Shown piece by piece: positions 20,111-30,827 of a stretch of 64,000 nt of DNA. The first letter of the stretch is position 1, and each line of letters opens with the position of its first letter. A program made the translations under genes and the position numbers. Location: assembly GCF_043290135.1 (NCBI RefSeq), contig NC_134710.1, forward strand, positions 252,514,092-252,578,091. Reading direction: 5' to 3'. Under the pieces are notes generated by a model. The model was not told the DNA's origin. It made no database searches and saw nothing but the letters and a program-made list of their open reading frames with translations. Origin of the DNA: Rhipicephalus microplus (taxonomy: Eukaryota > Arthropoda > Arachnida > Ixodida > Ixodidae).

Positions 20111-20185
20111 TATTTATTGGCACTGGACTCGTATCACGGCTTCCTGGGGGGAGGGGGGGTGGTCTGCAGCATCTGTGAGACTACC

Positions 20186-20199
20186 CAGCACTTCCACCA
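20186..20199 (-). other. Gypsy-2 primer-binding site candidate
   Basis: On the minus strand TGGTGGAAGTGCTGGG starts a few bases after the 5' LTR. Gypsy-3 has the nearly identical TGGTGGAGGTGCTGG in the same position, which supports this as the PBS. The tRNA is not identified. Confidence 0.6.
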
Positions 20200-20202
20200 G
20201 TT

Positions 20203-20372
20203 TGTCACGTTGAGTCACAAGTACTGGGGGATTTATTAAACCACCGGGTAGCAATCTCTAGGACGATGCGGCAGTCGTGGCTGGCTCTCGAGCAGAGAAA
20301 GAAGCACGCGATCTTCTTGTTCCTCCAGATTGAGAGCCGCTCTTGCTGTCGACCCATTACGTGCTGGTGGCA
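20203..20372 (-). repeat. Gypsy-2 5' LTR
   Basis: It matches 14694-14863 with four differences by eye. In element orientation it precedes the PBS and gag. Confidence 0.9.
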
Positions 20373-20373
20373 A

Positions 20374-20480
20374 TATAGCAAAATGGTACCATGCGCACTC
20401 GGTGTTCTGTAGAAATATCTGACTGTAGGTGACCAGTAAAAGAGCGAGGGATTGTGGGATCCACCATCTCCTACCGGCTT
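20374..20480 (+). repeat. Continuation of repeat X copy beyond Gypsy-2
   Basis: CAAAATGGTACCATGCGCACTCGG parallels the region around 30910-30935, completing the copy begun at 14580. Confidence 0.55.
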
Positions 20481-20583
20481 CCGGTTCGAGAAAAGTACAC
20501 GATAGCGAACCACTTCACTGCAAGCCTCAGATTATTCGGGATTCAGGCATGCGGCCGCCCGTTTATATTCGTCTTGAGAAACC

Positions 20584-20639
20584 ATGGTCGGTTGTTCAGC
20601 CGTTGGTTGCTCCTACTCGAGCGTGAAAGGCAAACGCAG
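20584..20639 (+). CDS. Possible first exon of a THAP-domain protein
   Basis: ATG at 20584 opens MVGCSAVGCSYSSVKGKR followed by a donor-like CAG|GTATAA at 20639/20640. The C-x4-C spacing at the extreme N-terminus is how THAP zinc-finger domains begin. THAP domains bind DNA in host regulators and in P-element-type transposases. The rest of the domain (C-x2-H end, AVPTIF box) is not found downstream nearby, so a downstream exon or a fragment is needed. An unspliced frame ends about 20 codons later. Low confidence. Confidence 0.3.
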
Positions 20640-20640
20640 G

Positions 20641-21357
20641 TATAAATCCCATGGAACGAAGAAAAAAAAATTAGGTGGGTCATGGCTGTGAAGAGAGCCA
20701 CAGCGAAAGGTAGCTTTTGAGTACGGAACGTTGAAGCCAGAGTGTGCAAAAAGAATTTCATCACACGTACGTGTTTACTTCACGCTAAAAAAACGCTTAT
20801 GCATGAATTTGCTGTGAATAATATATTGAGAAATAAATTGTTGCTCAGGCGCCTAGCAAGAATATTATAGGTACGCACGGGTGAAATCTACATGCCATAC
20901 GAGAAGAGCGCCGGCAAGTGCACCCATATACATGACAAAAAACGCGAAAGTTTCATTCAAGATAAGTTTACGCGAAGCGCTGGACGAGTCCACCTGCGTT
21001 TATCTGGGACAAACTGTGCAGGAGGACGGCACATAAAGGAAGAAGTGCGTTAAACAAGTGCAGGGTTTTGATTATTCGGCGCCGTTTACTTCTGACTGTA
21101 TTGTTTATGTGCCACCGTGCCGTGCAGCTTTACAAAGATCAACGTTCAAATAAGCATCTGGCTACGACTAAAAAATGCATCTTATAATGCGCTGAAGGCT
21201 AGAAAAACTATCTCAACGCGCTCAATAATTGTTGCACTTCATGCTGATCGTAGCACTGCTACACTCATCCCCATCCCCTGAGATCTTTAAAATGGTGACT
21301 TTTTATCCACAGTACCATATCATGCAAGGAAAACTGATGATATGTGTGATACCTCTC
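20641..21357. other. No recognisable gene
   Basis: Apart from the end of the frame noted at 20584, nothing identifiable is seen here. Confidence 0.4.
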
Positions 21358-21565
21358 AAAACCACCATATGTGTATTAGAGAAACCCTAGTGTAGGACTC
21401 CGGAAATTTCAACTACCTGGGGTTCCTAAACATGCACCCAAATCTGAGCACATGGGCCTACAACATTACCGCCTCCATCGGAAATGCAGCCGCCGCAGCC
21501 GGGATTCGATCCCGCGACCTGCGGGTTAGCAGCCGAGTAACTTAACCACTAGACCACCGCAGCGG
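21358..21565 (-). repeat. tRNA-derived SINE (tick Ruka type), diverged
   Basis: The minus-strand head CCGCTGCGGTGGTCTAGTGG with a GGATCGAATCCC-like B box is followed by the usual body (GTAGGCCCATGTGCTCAGA, GGGTGCATGTTTAGGAACCC). The AATC tail is lost. Confidence 0.88.
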
Positions 21566-21839
21566 CGCATACCAGGAAAACTGTTTTGTGTATCGACTGA
21601 TCTGCTAGCCAAACTGACAGCACCCCCCCTCCCCGAGCAGCATAAAAGCGTTGCAGATCGTTTTCGTGCGACAAAAAAGTTTCCGGACCGTTCATGGCTT
21701 TCGTAGCTTGTCATCATCACAGTGATGGTTGGCGAAAAAAATTTCTAAACCACTGACACTGCACGGCGAGGTGTTTTTTTGTAGCACGCCGCGTGCTGCT
21801 GGTAACTCCTGTGGTGCGTCGAACCGGAAGCCGTCGTAT
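21566..21839. other. Short unannotated stretch
   Basis: It contains a C-rich run near 21620 and CATAAAAGCG; no gene is recognised. Confidence 0.4.
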
Positions 21840-22595
21840 CCCGTAGTTCCCCGCCATTGCCCATTTTACCAGTCACCTATTGAAATGTCATGCGCGCTAA
21901 ATACATACCTATTTGTGCATGCATGAAGCTTCCACGTGCGCGTCACGCAACGTTAAACAAAATACGTGGCAAGATTAAACAGCGCTATTGCGCTCTTTTC
22001 TTCTTTAATAAAAACATAGACAAAGAGTGAATAATAAAATGAATAAAACGATGATACAATCTGCATTCGGTTCCTCATTTCAACCCGAGTCAACACAGGA
22101 AAGGTGCGCGTGATTGAAAGCAAAAAGGACGTCTGTGTTTTGAGCGACTACCATTTCCATCATATTCGCTCGAACGCTCTTTTACACGCAAACCTTTTAA
22201 GAGCTACTGATGGGGTCCCCGAAACGCCGCCGCTAGACAGAATAAAAACAGGACTCTGTCAAGGTAACTCCGGCAACCACACCGGTGCCCACGCAGCAGC
22301 AGCAACCAGGGAAGCCTTCACGCTCTAAAAACAAACCACATCGAAGGAGATCGGCTGCCATGACACCGCCATCATCTACCTGCTTCCGAGCGTGAGGAAA
22401 AGGAAACGGACATTCCTTCTTTCATGCTTCCGCCCTGACTTCCTGCAAGGGACACAACATCATCTTATTTCCTGTATAAAAGCCTGCGCCTGCCCTGCAA
22501 GAAGCACCCTCCCCAAGTTAGCCCTTGCCTTACGTCCTCGCCAGCTCTGGCCCCTGCAGTGTTCCCGCTGCCACCTGCTCGTGAGACCAACCGTT
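21840..22595 (+). repeat. Repeat family X, copy 1 (5' part)
   Basis: This parallels 30960-31706: ...GCATGAAGCTTCCACGTGCG, GACAAAGAGTGAATAAT, a gag-like frame start ATGGGGTCCCCGAAACG, and sequence up to the first zinc-knuckle region (CAGTGTTCCCGCTGCCACC). Homology stops at GAGACCAACCG near 22595 and resumes at 24233. The reading frame has several stops. The element class is not recognised. Confidence 0.7.
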
Positions 22596-22836
22596 TCACA
22601 AGCGTATTTGTGAAGTACCTGTATTATGGAAATTGCATATTCCTTTTTGAAGTTGCGGCTGTGTTCACCAAAAACATTGAGGAAGTTTTTCTTGTAGCAT
22701 GTCCGGTTTTCGTACATCCTGCTTTTTTAAAACACGTAGTTCCTGATCATTCTAAAGAAACTGTCAAATAAAGCTTTACTAACCGGCACGTTTGACTAAG
22801 TTGTTTTTTTTTTGTTTTCTTCGCAGCCTATGCAAG

Positions 22837-22994
22837 CTCGCCTTACGAAGAGTGTGGAAGACGTCCTAACTAGCCTGTCATCGATGCTGGCTCGTGAAAA
22901 CTTGGCTGCTGGTGCACAGCGGATCTACATGGTTTCTGTATTCTGTGAAAAGGGAACTTCCAAGAACCACCTGGTAGCTGTATTCAAGGAGTAA
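22837..22994 (+). CDS. Possible terminal exon of an unidentified host gene
   Basis: A long T-rich tract ending TTCTTCGCAG (22804-22827) is a strong 3' splice site. The following frame encodes about 54 residues (PMQARLTKSVEDVLTSLSS ... LVAVFKE) to TAA at 22992-22994, and an ATTAAA poly(A) signal follows near 23016. Composition looks coding and unlike the neighbouring repeats. I do not recognise the protein and could not find a preceding exon nearby. It sits in a 1.6-kb stretch flanked by two pieces of repeat X, so an inserted fragment is an alternative. The coordinates are the in-frame coding part; the acceptor may place the first base slightly upstream. Confidence 0.35.
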
Positions 22995-24232
22995 GCATGT
23001 TCAGAATGTTCAAAATTAAACCTTTTGTTTTTCTTTAAAAAAAGTCAGCACTGTAAGTTATGTGCGTAAAAGCCATCTTTGCAGAATGCAATGTATCCAG
23101 GAAAGCGCAACGTGAGATAATACTTATTATTGTCAGCGCTGCCGTTGACTAAGATTAATTAATGAACCTATTGATGAACGCCGCAGGTGGTTACGTATGT
23201 GTTAAATATTTCAGCGAGTCACATTTCTGCATAACTTTACTTGTAAGTATTTTAGCATGCTTGTGCTCAGATATCCTCCTGGAAAGTTTAGTTGCGGCTT
23301 TCATCGTTATGTATGCAGGACAGTGAGAACTAGGACGGACCTGATGATTGATGCATTTAATCTGACCATAAGTCAAAGGCATGGGTAAACATTGTAATAA
23401 TGGCTGCCCTTTCACTTTTGGCTGGCGAAAGCAAGAACTGGCAGCTCGTCCCACCAGGGAGTAATATTTTGCTGATCCTCACTGCCTTGCATGTGTAATC
23501 ATGAAAACCAACGTTAAACTTTGGAACATATATCTAGAAACGAAAACATGTTCAAAAAATTTTTCCAAGTGGAACTGCGTAAAAACACGCCTGCCTCCAA
23601 CTTTCTAATGCAGACACACTCGCTGCTGTCAGATACTAAAATTCAATATTCTTATTTGATGGGGCAACTGACAGCATTATTTTTTTCTTTGTGTCCCCCA
23701 GGGCACAACTTCTCTGGAAAGTGTTTTTTCTGCTCTTGGAGCTGAATTTCAGTTCTACAAAGCACATTTATGAATGAGTCAGTGCTACCTACTAAACTCT
23801 TTAATGCATATTTAGTTTTTTCAAGATCTACTGAGTAAGCGGCGCTCTAGACTTGCATGTCATGATTTAATTGATGCCTTGTTAACGTTAAGTGAACATC
23901 GTTAATGATAACTGATACAAATCATTCCGGAATATTGTAACTTGATTCCATATAATAATGAGGGGGATGGTGAATTTTCTAACTATATAGTAATATCTAC
24001 TTGCTTTTTTTGTGAAGTGTAATTAGAACAGTATTTGCTGAGTTTGTGTTAAAAGCACGATATGAGTATCAGTAGAGACCGGAACTTTAGAGGCACAAAA
24101 GAAATGCTCTAGGTGTCTATACGGGCTATAAAATCTGCCAATTAGACATAAATAGGCGTTAAAACTGTCATTTAGGCATATATTGGCACTAATTCAGTAG
24201 CGGGCTTAGGATTCAGTAGCTTGCTGAGCCCG
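22995..24232. other. No recognisable gene
   Basis: AT-rich sequence. Apart from the poly(A)-signal-like ATTAAA near 23016 nothing can be named. Confidence 0.4.
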
Positions 24233-24835
24233 TGCTGCATCGCATCTGCTCGCTGCTGCCGCCGTCTTCAAGAGTTCGACGGACACGCCACCAGCAACCT
24301 CGACGCCAATGACCTCTTCACGAACACAAAGATTGGCGTACAACTTGCCGGATTACGCGTGCTCTGATCCCACTGTTCCTAGTCGACTCCCCAAAGCAAC
24401 GACTTTGTACTGCCCCTCCTCTCCGTGACAGCCTTCTCAAGTGGCGCAACAGTGCGAGTCAACTGGATTCACCTGTGAGTTTTGAAGGCCAAACTTTTCC
24501 TAATGCCTGCGTTAATTCGTGCTAGTTATTTGTACCTTAAGTTTTTTGGTCGGCTGCACCTTGCGTTGGTTCTGGCGCGTGCCGTGGGAGGAGAGTCGAA
24601 CGAGTCGCATTGCCATTTTTTTCGAAATCTCTTGCCATCTGAAACCCAAGCCTTCTATTCCCATTGCCCCATCCCTGCGCCGGCCTGTGAAGGTGTCATT
24701 TCGAAGGGAAACTGATGGGATTTTGAGATACAATCAAACTTGGTGTTTAGAAAGTACCGACTTTATTGTTGAGGATGTCATAATAGTTTTCGCGGCCCTA
24801 GCAGCAAGAGCTTTAGAACAGGCTAAATGAACAGT
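24233..24835 (+). repeat. Repeat family X, copy 1 (3' part)
   Basis: This matches, in inverse orientation, the stretch 29470 down to 28900: CTGCATCGCATCTGCTCGC, CGAACACAAAGATTGGCG, GAGTCGAACGAGTCGCATTG and GAGGATGTCATAATAG. It abuts the gypsy pol fragment that begins near 24836. Confidence 0.7.
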
Positions 24836-25009
24836 ATCTAGTGCGGTCGACAGTGGGCCTGTTTCGATCGTTACTCTTCTGAACAACAACCACAAGGATG
24901 TCCCAAAGTCAGAATAACTGCCATTTAATGCCTCTTCCAGGCACCACTCGGCAGCCATAAGCACTGACTTCACACAGGCACAAACTGAAGATTTGCTCAC
25001 CCTGTTGAA

Positions 25010-26800
25010 TAGACACTATTCTCTATTTGACGTGAACTCACCCGTCCTCAGCATGACTACCACCGCTACTCAAAGCATCCAAACTGACGGCTCTCGTATT
25101 GTACATCGGCATTCATATCGCGTGTCTCAGGCAGAACGCAAGATCATCAAAGAAAGTCTTAGACATGCTACGACGCCACATGATACGTTCTTCCTCGAGT
25201 CCTTTGTCAACCCTAGTTGTTCTCGTTCAAACGAAAGATGGGACAGAGCGTTTCTGCTTCGATTACTATGCGCTAAACAAAATAACGCGAAAGCATGTTT
25301 ATCCTCTCTCTCGGACCGACGACTCACTGGATTCATTACAGGGTGCCGAGTAGTTCACTAAGATTCGACCTTAAGTATGGCTACTGGCAGATTTCAATGT
25401 CGGAGTCTCATAAAGCGAAGACCACCTTTTCAGCGCCAGATGGGTTGTATGAGTTTAATGTGATGCCTTCTGCAATCTGTAATGCACCTCCGCCTTCGAA
25501 ATTATGATAGAAGGCGTATTGCTGTATTGCATGGTTTGAAACGAAAAACGTGTCTGGGCTATCTCGATGACATAGTAGTATTTGTATCCACGTTTTCGCA
25601 GCATCTACAACGTCCTGTCAAAGTCTTCAAATGCCTTGCAAAAGCCGGCCCACGGCCTAACACAAAGAAATGTACCTTTTCTAGCAAGACAATCAAGCTT
25701 CTCGGCCACCTCGTCAGAATAGAAGAAATTCGGCCGGACTCCAAAAAGCTTGTCGCCGTTCTCAATTTTCCTCTACCACTACGTCAAAAGGACTTGCGCA
25801 GCTTTCTTGCGTTACCTTCTTACTTCCGGTGCTTTATACGCGGTTTCGCTGAACTTGCATCTCCACTCCATTACTCCTCGCAAGGATCGTCCGCATCGTT
25901 TGGTCAAGACAGCGAAAGCGCTTTCATGGCATTGAGGCAAGCCCTCACATCGGATCCGGTAGTGTGTCCCTTTGATTCAACTGCACCCACCATCCTTCAC
26001 ACCGAGGCAAGTGGTCATTGTCTAGGTGCAGTACTCTTGCATGGTGACGAAAACTCACGCGAAAGCATCATTGCTGATGCAAATCGTGTTCTTATCGCTG
26101 CAGAAAGGACTACACTATCACCGAGAAGCAGTGCCATGCTGTTGTTTGGGCAGTGCAAAGATTCCGACCATATCTTCACGGCCCCACCGTGGTGGTCTAG
26201 TGGCTAAGGTACTCGGCTGCTGACCCGCAATTCGCGGGTTCTTATCTCGGCTGCGGCGGCTACATTTCCGATGGAGGCGGAATATTTGTAGGCCCGTGTG
26301 TTCAGATTAGGTGCACGTTAAAGAATCCCAGATGCTCGAAATTTCCGGAGCCCTCAACTACAGCGTCTCTATTATTCCGATGGTGGTTTTGGAACGTTAA
26401 AACTCACATATCAATCAGCCATCTCGTCACGGTCATCATTAATTTTACCGTCGTTACTGACCATAACGCCTTATGCTGGCTTTGACCGCTGAAAAACTTA
26501 TCAGGTCGCCTCGATGGCTCGGTACTTCGCTTGCAGGAGTACGATTTTGATGTCGGCTACAGATCTGAGAAGAAGCGTCAAGATACTGATGCTCTATCAC
26601 ACTGTCCTTCGTTCATCGGTACTCCAAAACGACCGCACCTCCTCTATCGCAGCGCCAAGTTCATCATCTGGCACCCTATCCGTCCTTGCTTCACAACCAC
26701 TTGTCGGCCCATACTGCCGTATCATTGTTGACCGCTTGACCAGCTCTACTATTACTCCAAACGCCAGACTTCGTCAACAACGTAAACAGTTTTAGCTTGT
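25010..26800 (+). pseudogene. Gypsy-4 reverse transcriptase and RNase H, interrupted by a SINE
   Basis: Pieces in shifting frames read HRHSYRVSQAERKIIKE, LVQTKDGTERFCFDYYALN and VYPLSRTDDSLDSLQG, then a broken palm region near 25370, then CLGYLDDIVVF with an intact YLDD near 25560. The thumb follows (KKCTFSSKTIKLLGHLV). RNase H is partly legible (ILHTEASGHCLGAVL, Asp to Glu change; then VVTDHNALCWL after the SINE near 26455). It is non-functional. Confidence 0.82.
26182..26418 (+). repeat. Full-length tRNA-derived SINE inside Gypsy-4 RNase H
   Basis: The head CCCCACCGTGGTGGTCTAGTGGCTAAGG has a partly changed B box (GGGTTCTTATCTC), then the complete SINE body and an AATCAG tail. TCACGG occurs at 26176-26181 and at 26427-26432, a possible short target duplication. 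It splits the RNase H frame. Confidence 0.9.
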
Positions 26801-27470
26801 AGGTGGGGCTTTATACCGAGCGATCGTGGCAAAGTCTTTCTTTCTTCTATTGTCGAGCAAAATTTGCGTGCCTCGAACACTATTCAGAAGACCTCTTTTA
26901 GCTACCACCCGCAGACCAACGGATAGACTGAACGCTTTCATCGGATCCTATCGGACATGATCAGCATGTACATTCACCCCGCTCACACGAACTGGGATGC
27001 GATTCTACCCTTCGTGACAATCGCTTATAATACGGCTCCTCAACGCACTACCAGCTTTTCTCCTGTTTTTCTCGTCCATGGTCCCTCGCCGAGTTTCGCT
27101 CTGGACGTCTCTTTCTTTTCCGCCCCTGCACCCTCGACGACTTTTTTCTCTGAAGAATCTTCATCTTGTCTCGCACACTCCAGTCACCTGACTCACGTTA
27201 ACACCGGTATCTATCAAGACAATTGAAAATCTCGTTACGCCTCGTCTCGCCGTGTTTCGAGTTTTTCCACTGGTGACGAAGGACTCTTATGAACTCCATT
27301 GTGCGTCCCCGGCTTATGCGAAAAAATCATCAGTCGCTTCATTGGGCCACACAAGGTTGTAGGACGGACATCTCCTGTCTATTACGACAATTCTACTCCT
27401 AGCACTAATAGTTATCTTCCCGAGGGACAGGGATCATGCGCGTACCTCGCGTAAAGCATTATGAACAACG
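26801..27470 (+). pseudogene. Gypsy-4 integrase remnant
   Basis: Legible pieces are SYHPQTNG, a stop, TERFHRILSDMISMYIHPAHTNWD and LPFVTIAYNTAPQRTTSFSP (26900-27090), the usual integrase sequence after the catalytic Glu, and a C-terminal FIGPHKVVGRTSPVYY near 27335. The zinc domain and first Asp are not found. Confidence 0.75.
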
Positions 27471-27684
27471 CATTAGATAATACTCGCCGGTGACCATGTG
27501 GCTGCTTTCACCGCGCGGGGCAAAAGTGTGAGCGCGGCAAGCGAATGACTCTTCATTCTCTTTGGATATCTTGATCACCAGTACATCTTTATCATCTGTA
27601 AATATCATCACCAGTGTGAATTAGCACGAGCCTGGCTGAATAAACTGGTTCCTCAATCTATGAAGTGTTTCATGGCTAAACCTG

Positions 27685-28492
27685 TCAGAGACAGTTCCTG
27701 ATGACAAAAAATTGTCTTCCTCTGGCCGTTATTTCAAACACGAAGTGACCGACTCGATTTTTTTTTCGGTTCACAATTGGGTTTCCATATTGCACAGGAT
27801 GTATAATGCATACCGCCGTCCTAATTGATTTCAACACTCATGACAAGAATTCTGCCACGTCATTTTCAATTAAATTCGGCGAGTATTCGGGTTACACTAG
27901 TGCGGGGCGCAAAACATATTAAATGCGTCATTCCAGTTACACACCTGCGACGTGAGTGGTTCCTCGTCCACGGTGATACAGTCACAACAACTAGATTTAT
28001 AACCATGTTTAGCCGAGTTACAAGAGTAATGTTTGAAGAAACCGATGATATAAAAGCGTAATAGGAAAACGATGCGAAACCAAAAGAGGCTGCACGAGTG
28101 CTGGTGAAATGTTTCGTGACAGCAAGCGCTGTAACTCTCCGATCATGTTTGGTCATAAATCGAACCATGTCCGCTTATCATTTCCCCGAGTGGAAGACGG
28201 CACAATCCAGATATATGTCGGCAGATGTCGACATAAAACTTCTTCCGGAACACAAACTATGCACAGCTTGAAGCAACAGAAAAAGCTGCGTCTTCAGTTA
28301 TGCGTGCCCCATACTATTCGCCCCCCCCCCCCCTCAACTTCGCAACTTTATTTTTCTGTATATTATAACAAGCAAAGAGGCACAGTGGCTAAGCGTTGAC
28401 CTCTCACTTGCTGACAGTTTCATAAAACAGAAGAAATATTCGTAGTTTGACCTAACACATGCTAAATTGTTCGAAAACGCCACTCATCCAAG
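27685..28492 (+). repeat. Outer palindrome segment A (left)
   Basis: It has about 0.8 kb of inverse similarity to 32166-32985. It starts directly after the Gypsy-4 LTR remnant. It holds no gene that I recognise, and the reading frames on either strand are not conserved between the arms. Confidence 0.7.
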
Positions 28493-30620
28493 CACCAGCC
28501 AGTAGGACACTCCGTGCAGTCGGCACGCTCCAGAAAATAGGGAGGCGCTGATTATCAGTCCCGTCCTCTTCGCCGGATGATTGGGTCTATATGGAATCGA
28601 AATTTTATGCGTGTTCACTTTCTAAATGGTTATGTAAAAGAAAAGCACCACCCAAAACTGTCTATCCCTAAAGGGACGCCAAAGCACTTTTATAAAAAAT
28701 GACTTTGAAGGGTGCACAGACAATTTGATCCTTGCTGAATTAAAAGTGTACGTGAAATTTCGCAAATGTTAACGCCAAAAGCACTTTTCGGTGAAAAAAC
28801 GGGCTGCGGACTCCGGGCGTCTTAAGACGCCGAGTGAACACGGTGATGTCACAGTCATTATGGCGCGTCGTCTGTACCAGCAGCACATTTGAAGTGCCGC
28901 CTCGTCGATTATTTCCTGCTGCTACAGCCGCGAAAACAGTTATGACATCCTCAAAAATATTTTTAGGTCTTTCCTAAACACGAAGTTTTATTGAATTTCA
29001 ACGTTTCTTCAGTTTTCTTTGAGATGACAACTTCTCAGGCAGGCACAGGGTTGGTGCTATGGTAATAGAAGGCATAGGTTTTAGATAGCAAGAGAAGAGA
29101 GGGCGAAAAAAATGGCAATGCGACTCGTTCGACTCTCCTTCCCCGGCACGCGCCCGGACCAACGCAACGTGTAGCTGACCGAGAAAGTCAAGGTACAAGG
29201 AATGCGCACGAACAAACAGAAAAGTTGGGTCCTCCAAACTCACAAGTAAGTCCAGTTGAGCCCGATGGTTGCGCCACTTGAGAGAGTAGGAAGGCATCAC
29301 AACATTGTAGCTGAGGAGAGTTGACTAGAAACATCGGGATCACAGCACGCGTGATGCGGCAAGTATTGCGCCAATCTTTGTGTTCGTCGACAGGCCGATG
29401 TAGGTCGGTGGCGTCGAGGATGCGAGTGGCGTGGTCGTCGAAGTCTTCGTGACGGCGGCAGCAGCCAGCAGATGCGATGAAGCACGTTGTGTCTGCGTCA
29501 TCGTAGAGTGCGTAGTGATGACGCTCACAGCCGGTTCAGACGAGGACAAAGCCATCGCCGTCTTCGTGGGGACGACGGGTGCTCTCGATGTAGGTCACAG
29601 GGTGGCGTCCGAGGCCACGCCGCCGGTACCGACGAGCTCATTTCAGATATAGTCATTCATGATGGTCGTCGCACGACTCCAAGCCACCTGGCGTTTTGCA
29701 AGGCTTGACAGCAAGTCACGGTGCTGTCAGAGGAGGCCATGGTGACCGTGGCCATGCACTAGAGCCTCCAAGAAGTGAAGCGCAGCTCAGTTGCGGATTG
29801 TTTTTCGCTACAATTTATCCATTGGGAATGCTCTGCTGCACTCGGCCCCTGACGTGTTTGACACCGCAGTGCAGGCACGGTTGGTCTCGCGAGCAGCTTG
29901 CGGTTGCTTGCCTGATGCGGTGGCAGCGGGAACACTGCCGGGGCTGGGGCGGCGAAGATGTAAGGCATGCGCAAAATTCGTGAGGGTCCTTTTTGCTGGG
30001 CAGCGGTAGGCATTGCAACAAGAATTAAGATGGTGTTGTGTCCCTTGCAGGAAGTCAGGGCCATAGATGTAGAGGAGGAAAGCCTGTTTTGCTTCTTCCC
30101 CTCGCTCGGAGGCAGGATGTTGATGGCGGTGTCATGGCTACCGGTCTCTTTCGATGGGGTTTGTTTTCGAGCGCGTGGGCGTCCTTGGTTCCTCCTTCTG
30201 CGTGGGCACCAGTGTGGATGCCAAGGTAGCCAGGACGGAATCCTGTTGATGTTTCTTCATGTAGCAGCCTTTCGGCGACGCCATTTGTAGCCCTTAATAT
30301 GGCTGCGTGCAAAAGAGCGTTGGAGCGAATATCATGAAAAGGACAGCCACGCAAAATACACACATCCTTTTTGCTTGCAATTGCATGTGCTTGCAATCGT
30401 GTGTGTTCGGTTTGAATGAGGCGCCGAACGCGCATTTTATCATTTTTTATTCTTTCATCATTCACTCTTTGTCTATATTTTTTCAAAGAAGATAGAGGGT
30501 GCTGTAGCGTTGTATAATTTTGTCACGTCACTCTTTTAACGTTGCATCACACGCACGTAAAAGCATCATGCGTGCACAGATGGGCATATATTTAGCGCGC
30601 ATGACAGTTCAATTGTGCGA
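28493..30620 (-). repeat. Repeat family X, copy 2 (left arm)
   Basis: The minus strand carries a gag-like frame beginning ATGGCGTCGCCGAAAGG near 30283, then CSRCHRIRQATASC (C-x2-C-x4-Q-x4-C, with the His replaced) and a second half-knuckle LHCGVKHVRGRV near 29890. Downstream is a region without recognised domains that extends to about 28700. Stops and frameshifts are frequent. It could be ORF1 of a non-LTR element or gag of an LTR element; no RT is found with any copy. Confidence 0.65.
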
Positions 30621-30827
30621 TAACTCTTCTCTACAGAATACTGACTGCGCATGGTACCATAGTTTTCTATTTTATTGATCTTTTTTATCAAGCTTCTTTT
30701 CTTTTTTGTAGAAGAAGAGGGTGTCGGGGAGTTGTTTATCTTTTCCATGCAATTTGTTCAGTGTTTTCTCACAGGCACCTCAAGGTATGCTAGTTGTGCG
30801 TGTGATGAAACGATGAACAGATGACAT

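Larger units (their letters stand above)
14692..20373 (-). mobile_element. Ty3/gypsy LTR retrotransposon on minus strand (Gypsy-2)
   Basis: Two near-identical LTRs of about 170 bp flank gag, zinc knuckle, protease, RT, RNase H and integrase, all on the minus strand. A direct repeat TATAG flanks the element (14687-14691 and 20374-20378) if the LTR ends are extended by one or two bases. The LTRs differ at 4 of 170 positions by eye, implying a fairly recent insertion, yet the coding region has many stops and frameshifts. A 57-bp hairpin lies between the pol end and the 3' LTR. The protein layout is closest to Gypsy-3 at 48.9-54.2 kb. Confidence 0.92.
24836..27660 (+). mobile_element. Decayed Ty3/gypsy fragment (Gypsy-4), 5'-truncated
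   Basis: The pol region runs from just upstream of RT (YRVSQAERKIIKE) through RT, RNase H and integrase to a probable remnant of the 3' LTR with CTGAATAAACTGG near 27640. No 5' LTR, gag or protease is found. A SINE splits the RNase H region. Many stops and frameshifts show that it is old. The pol sequence is gypsy-like but not close to Gypsy-1, -2 or -3 by eye. Confidence 0.82.
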
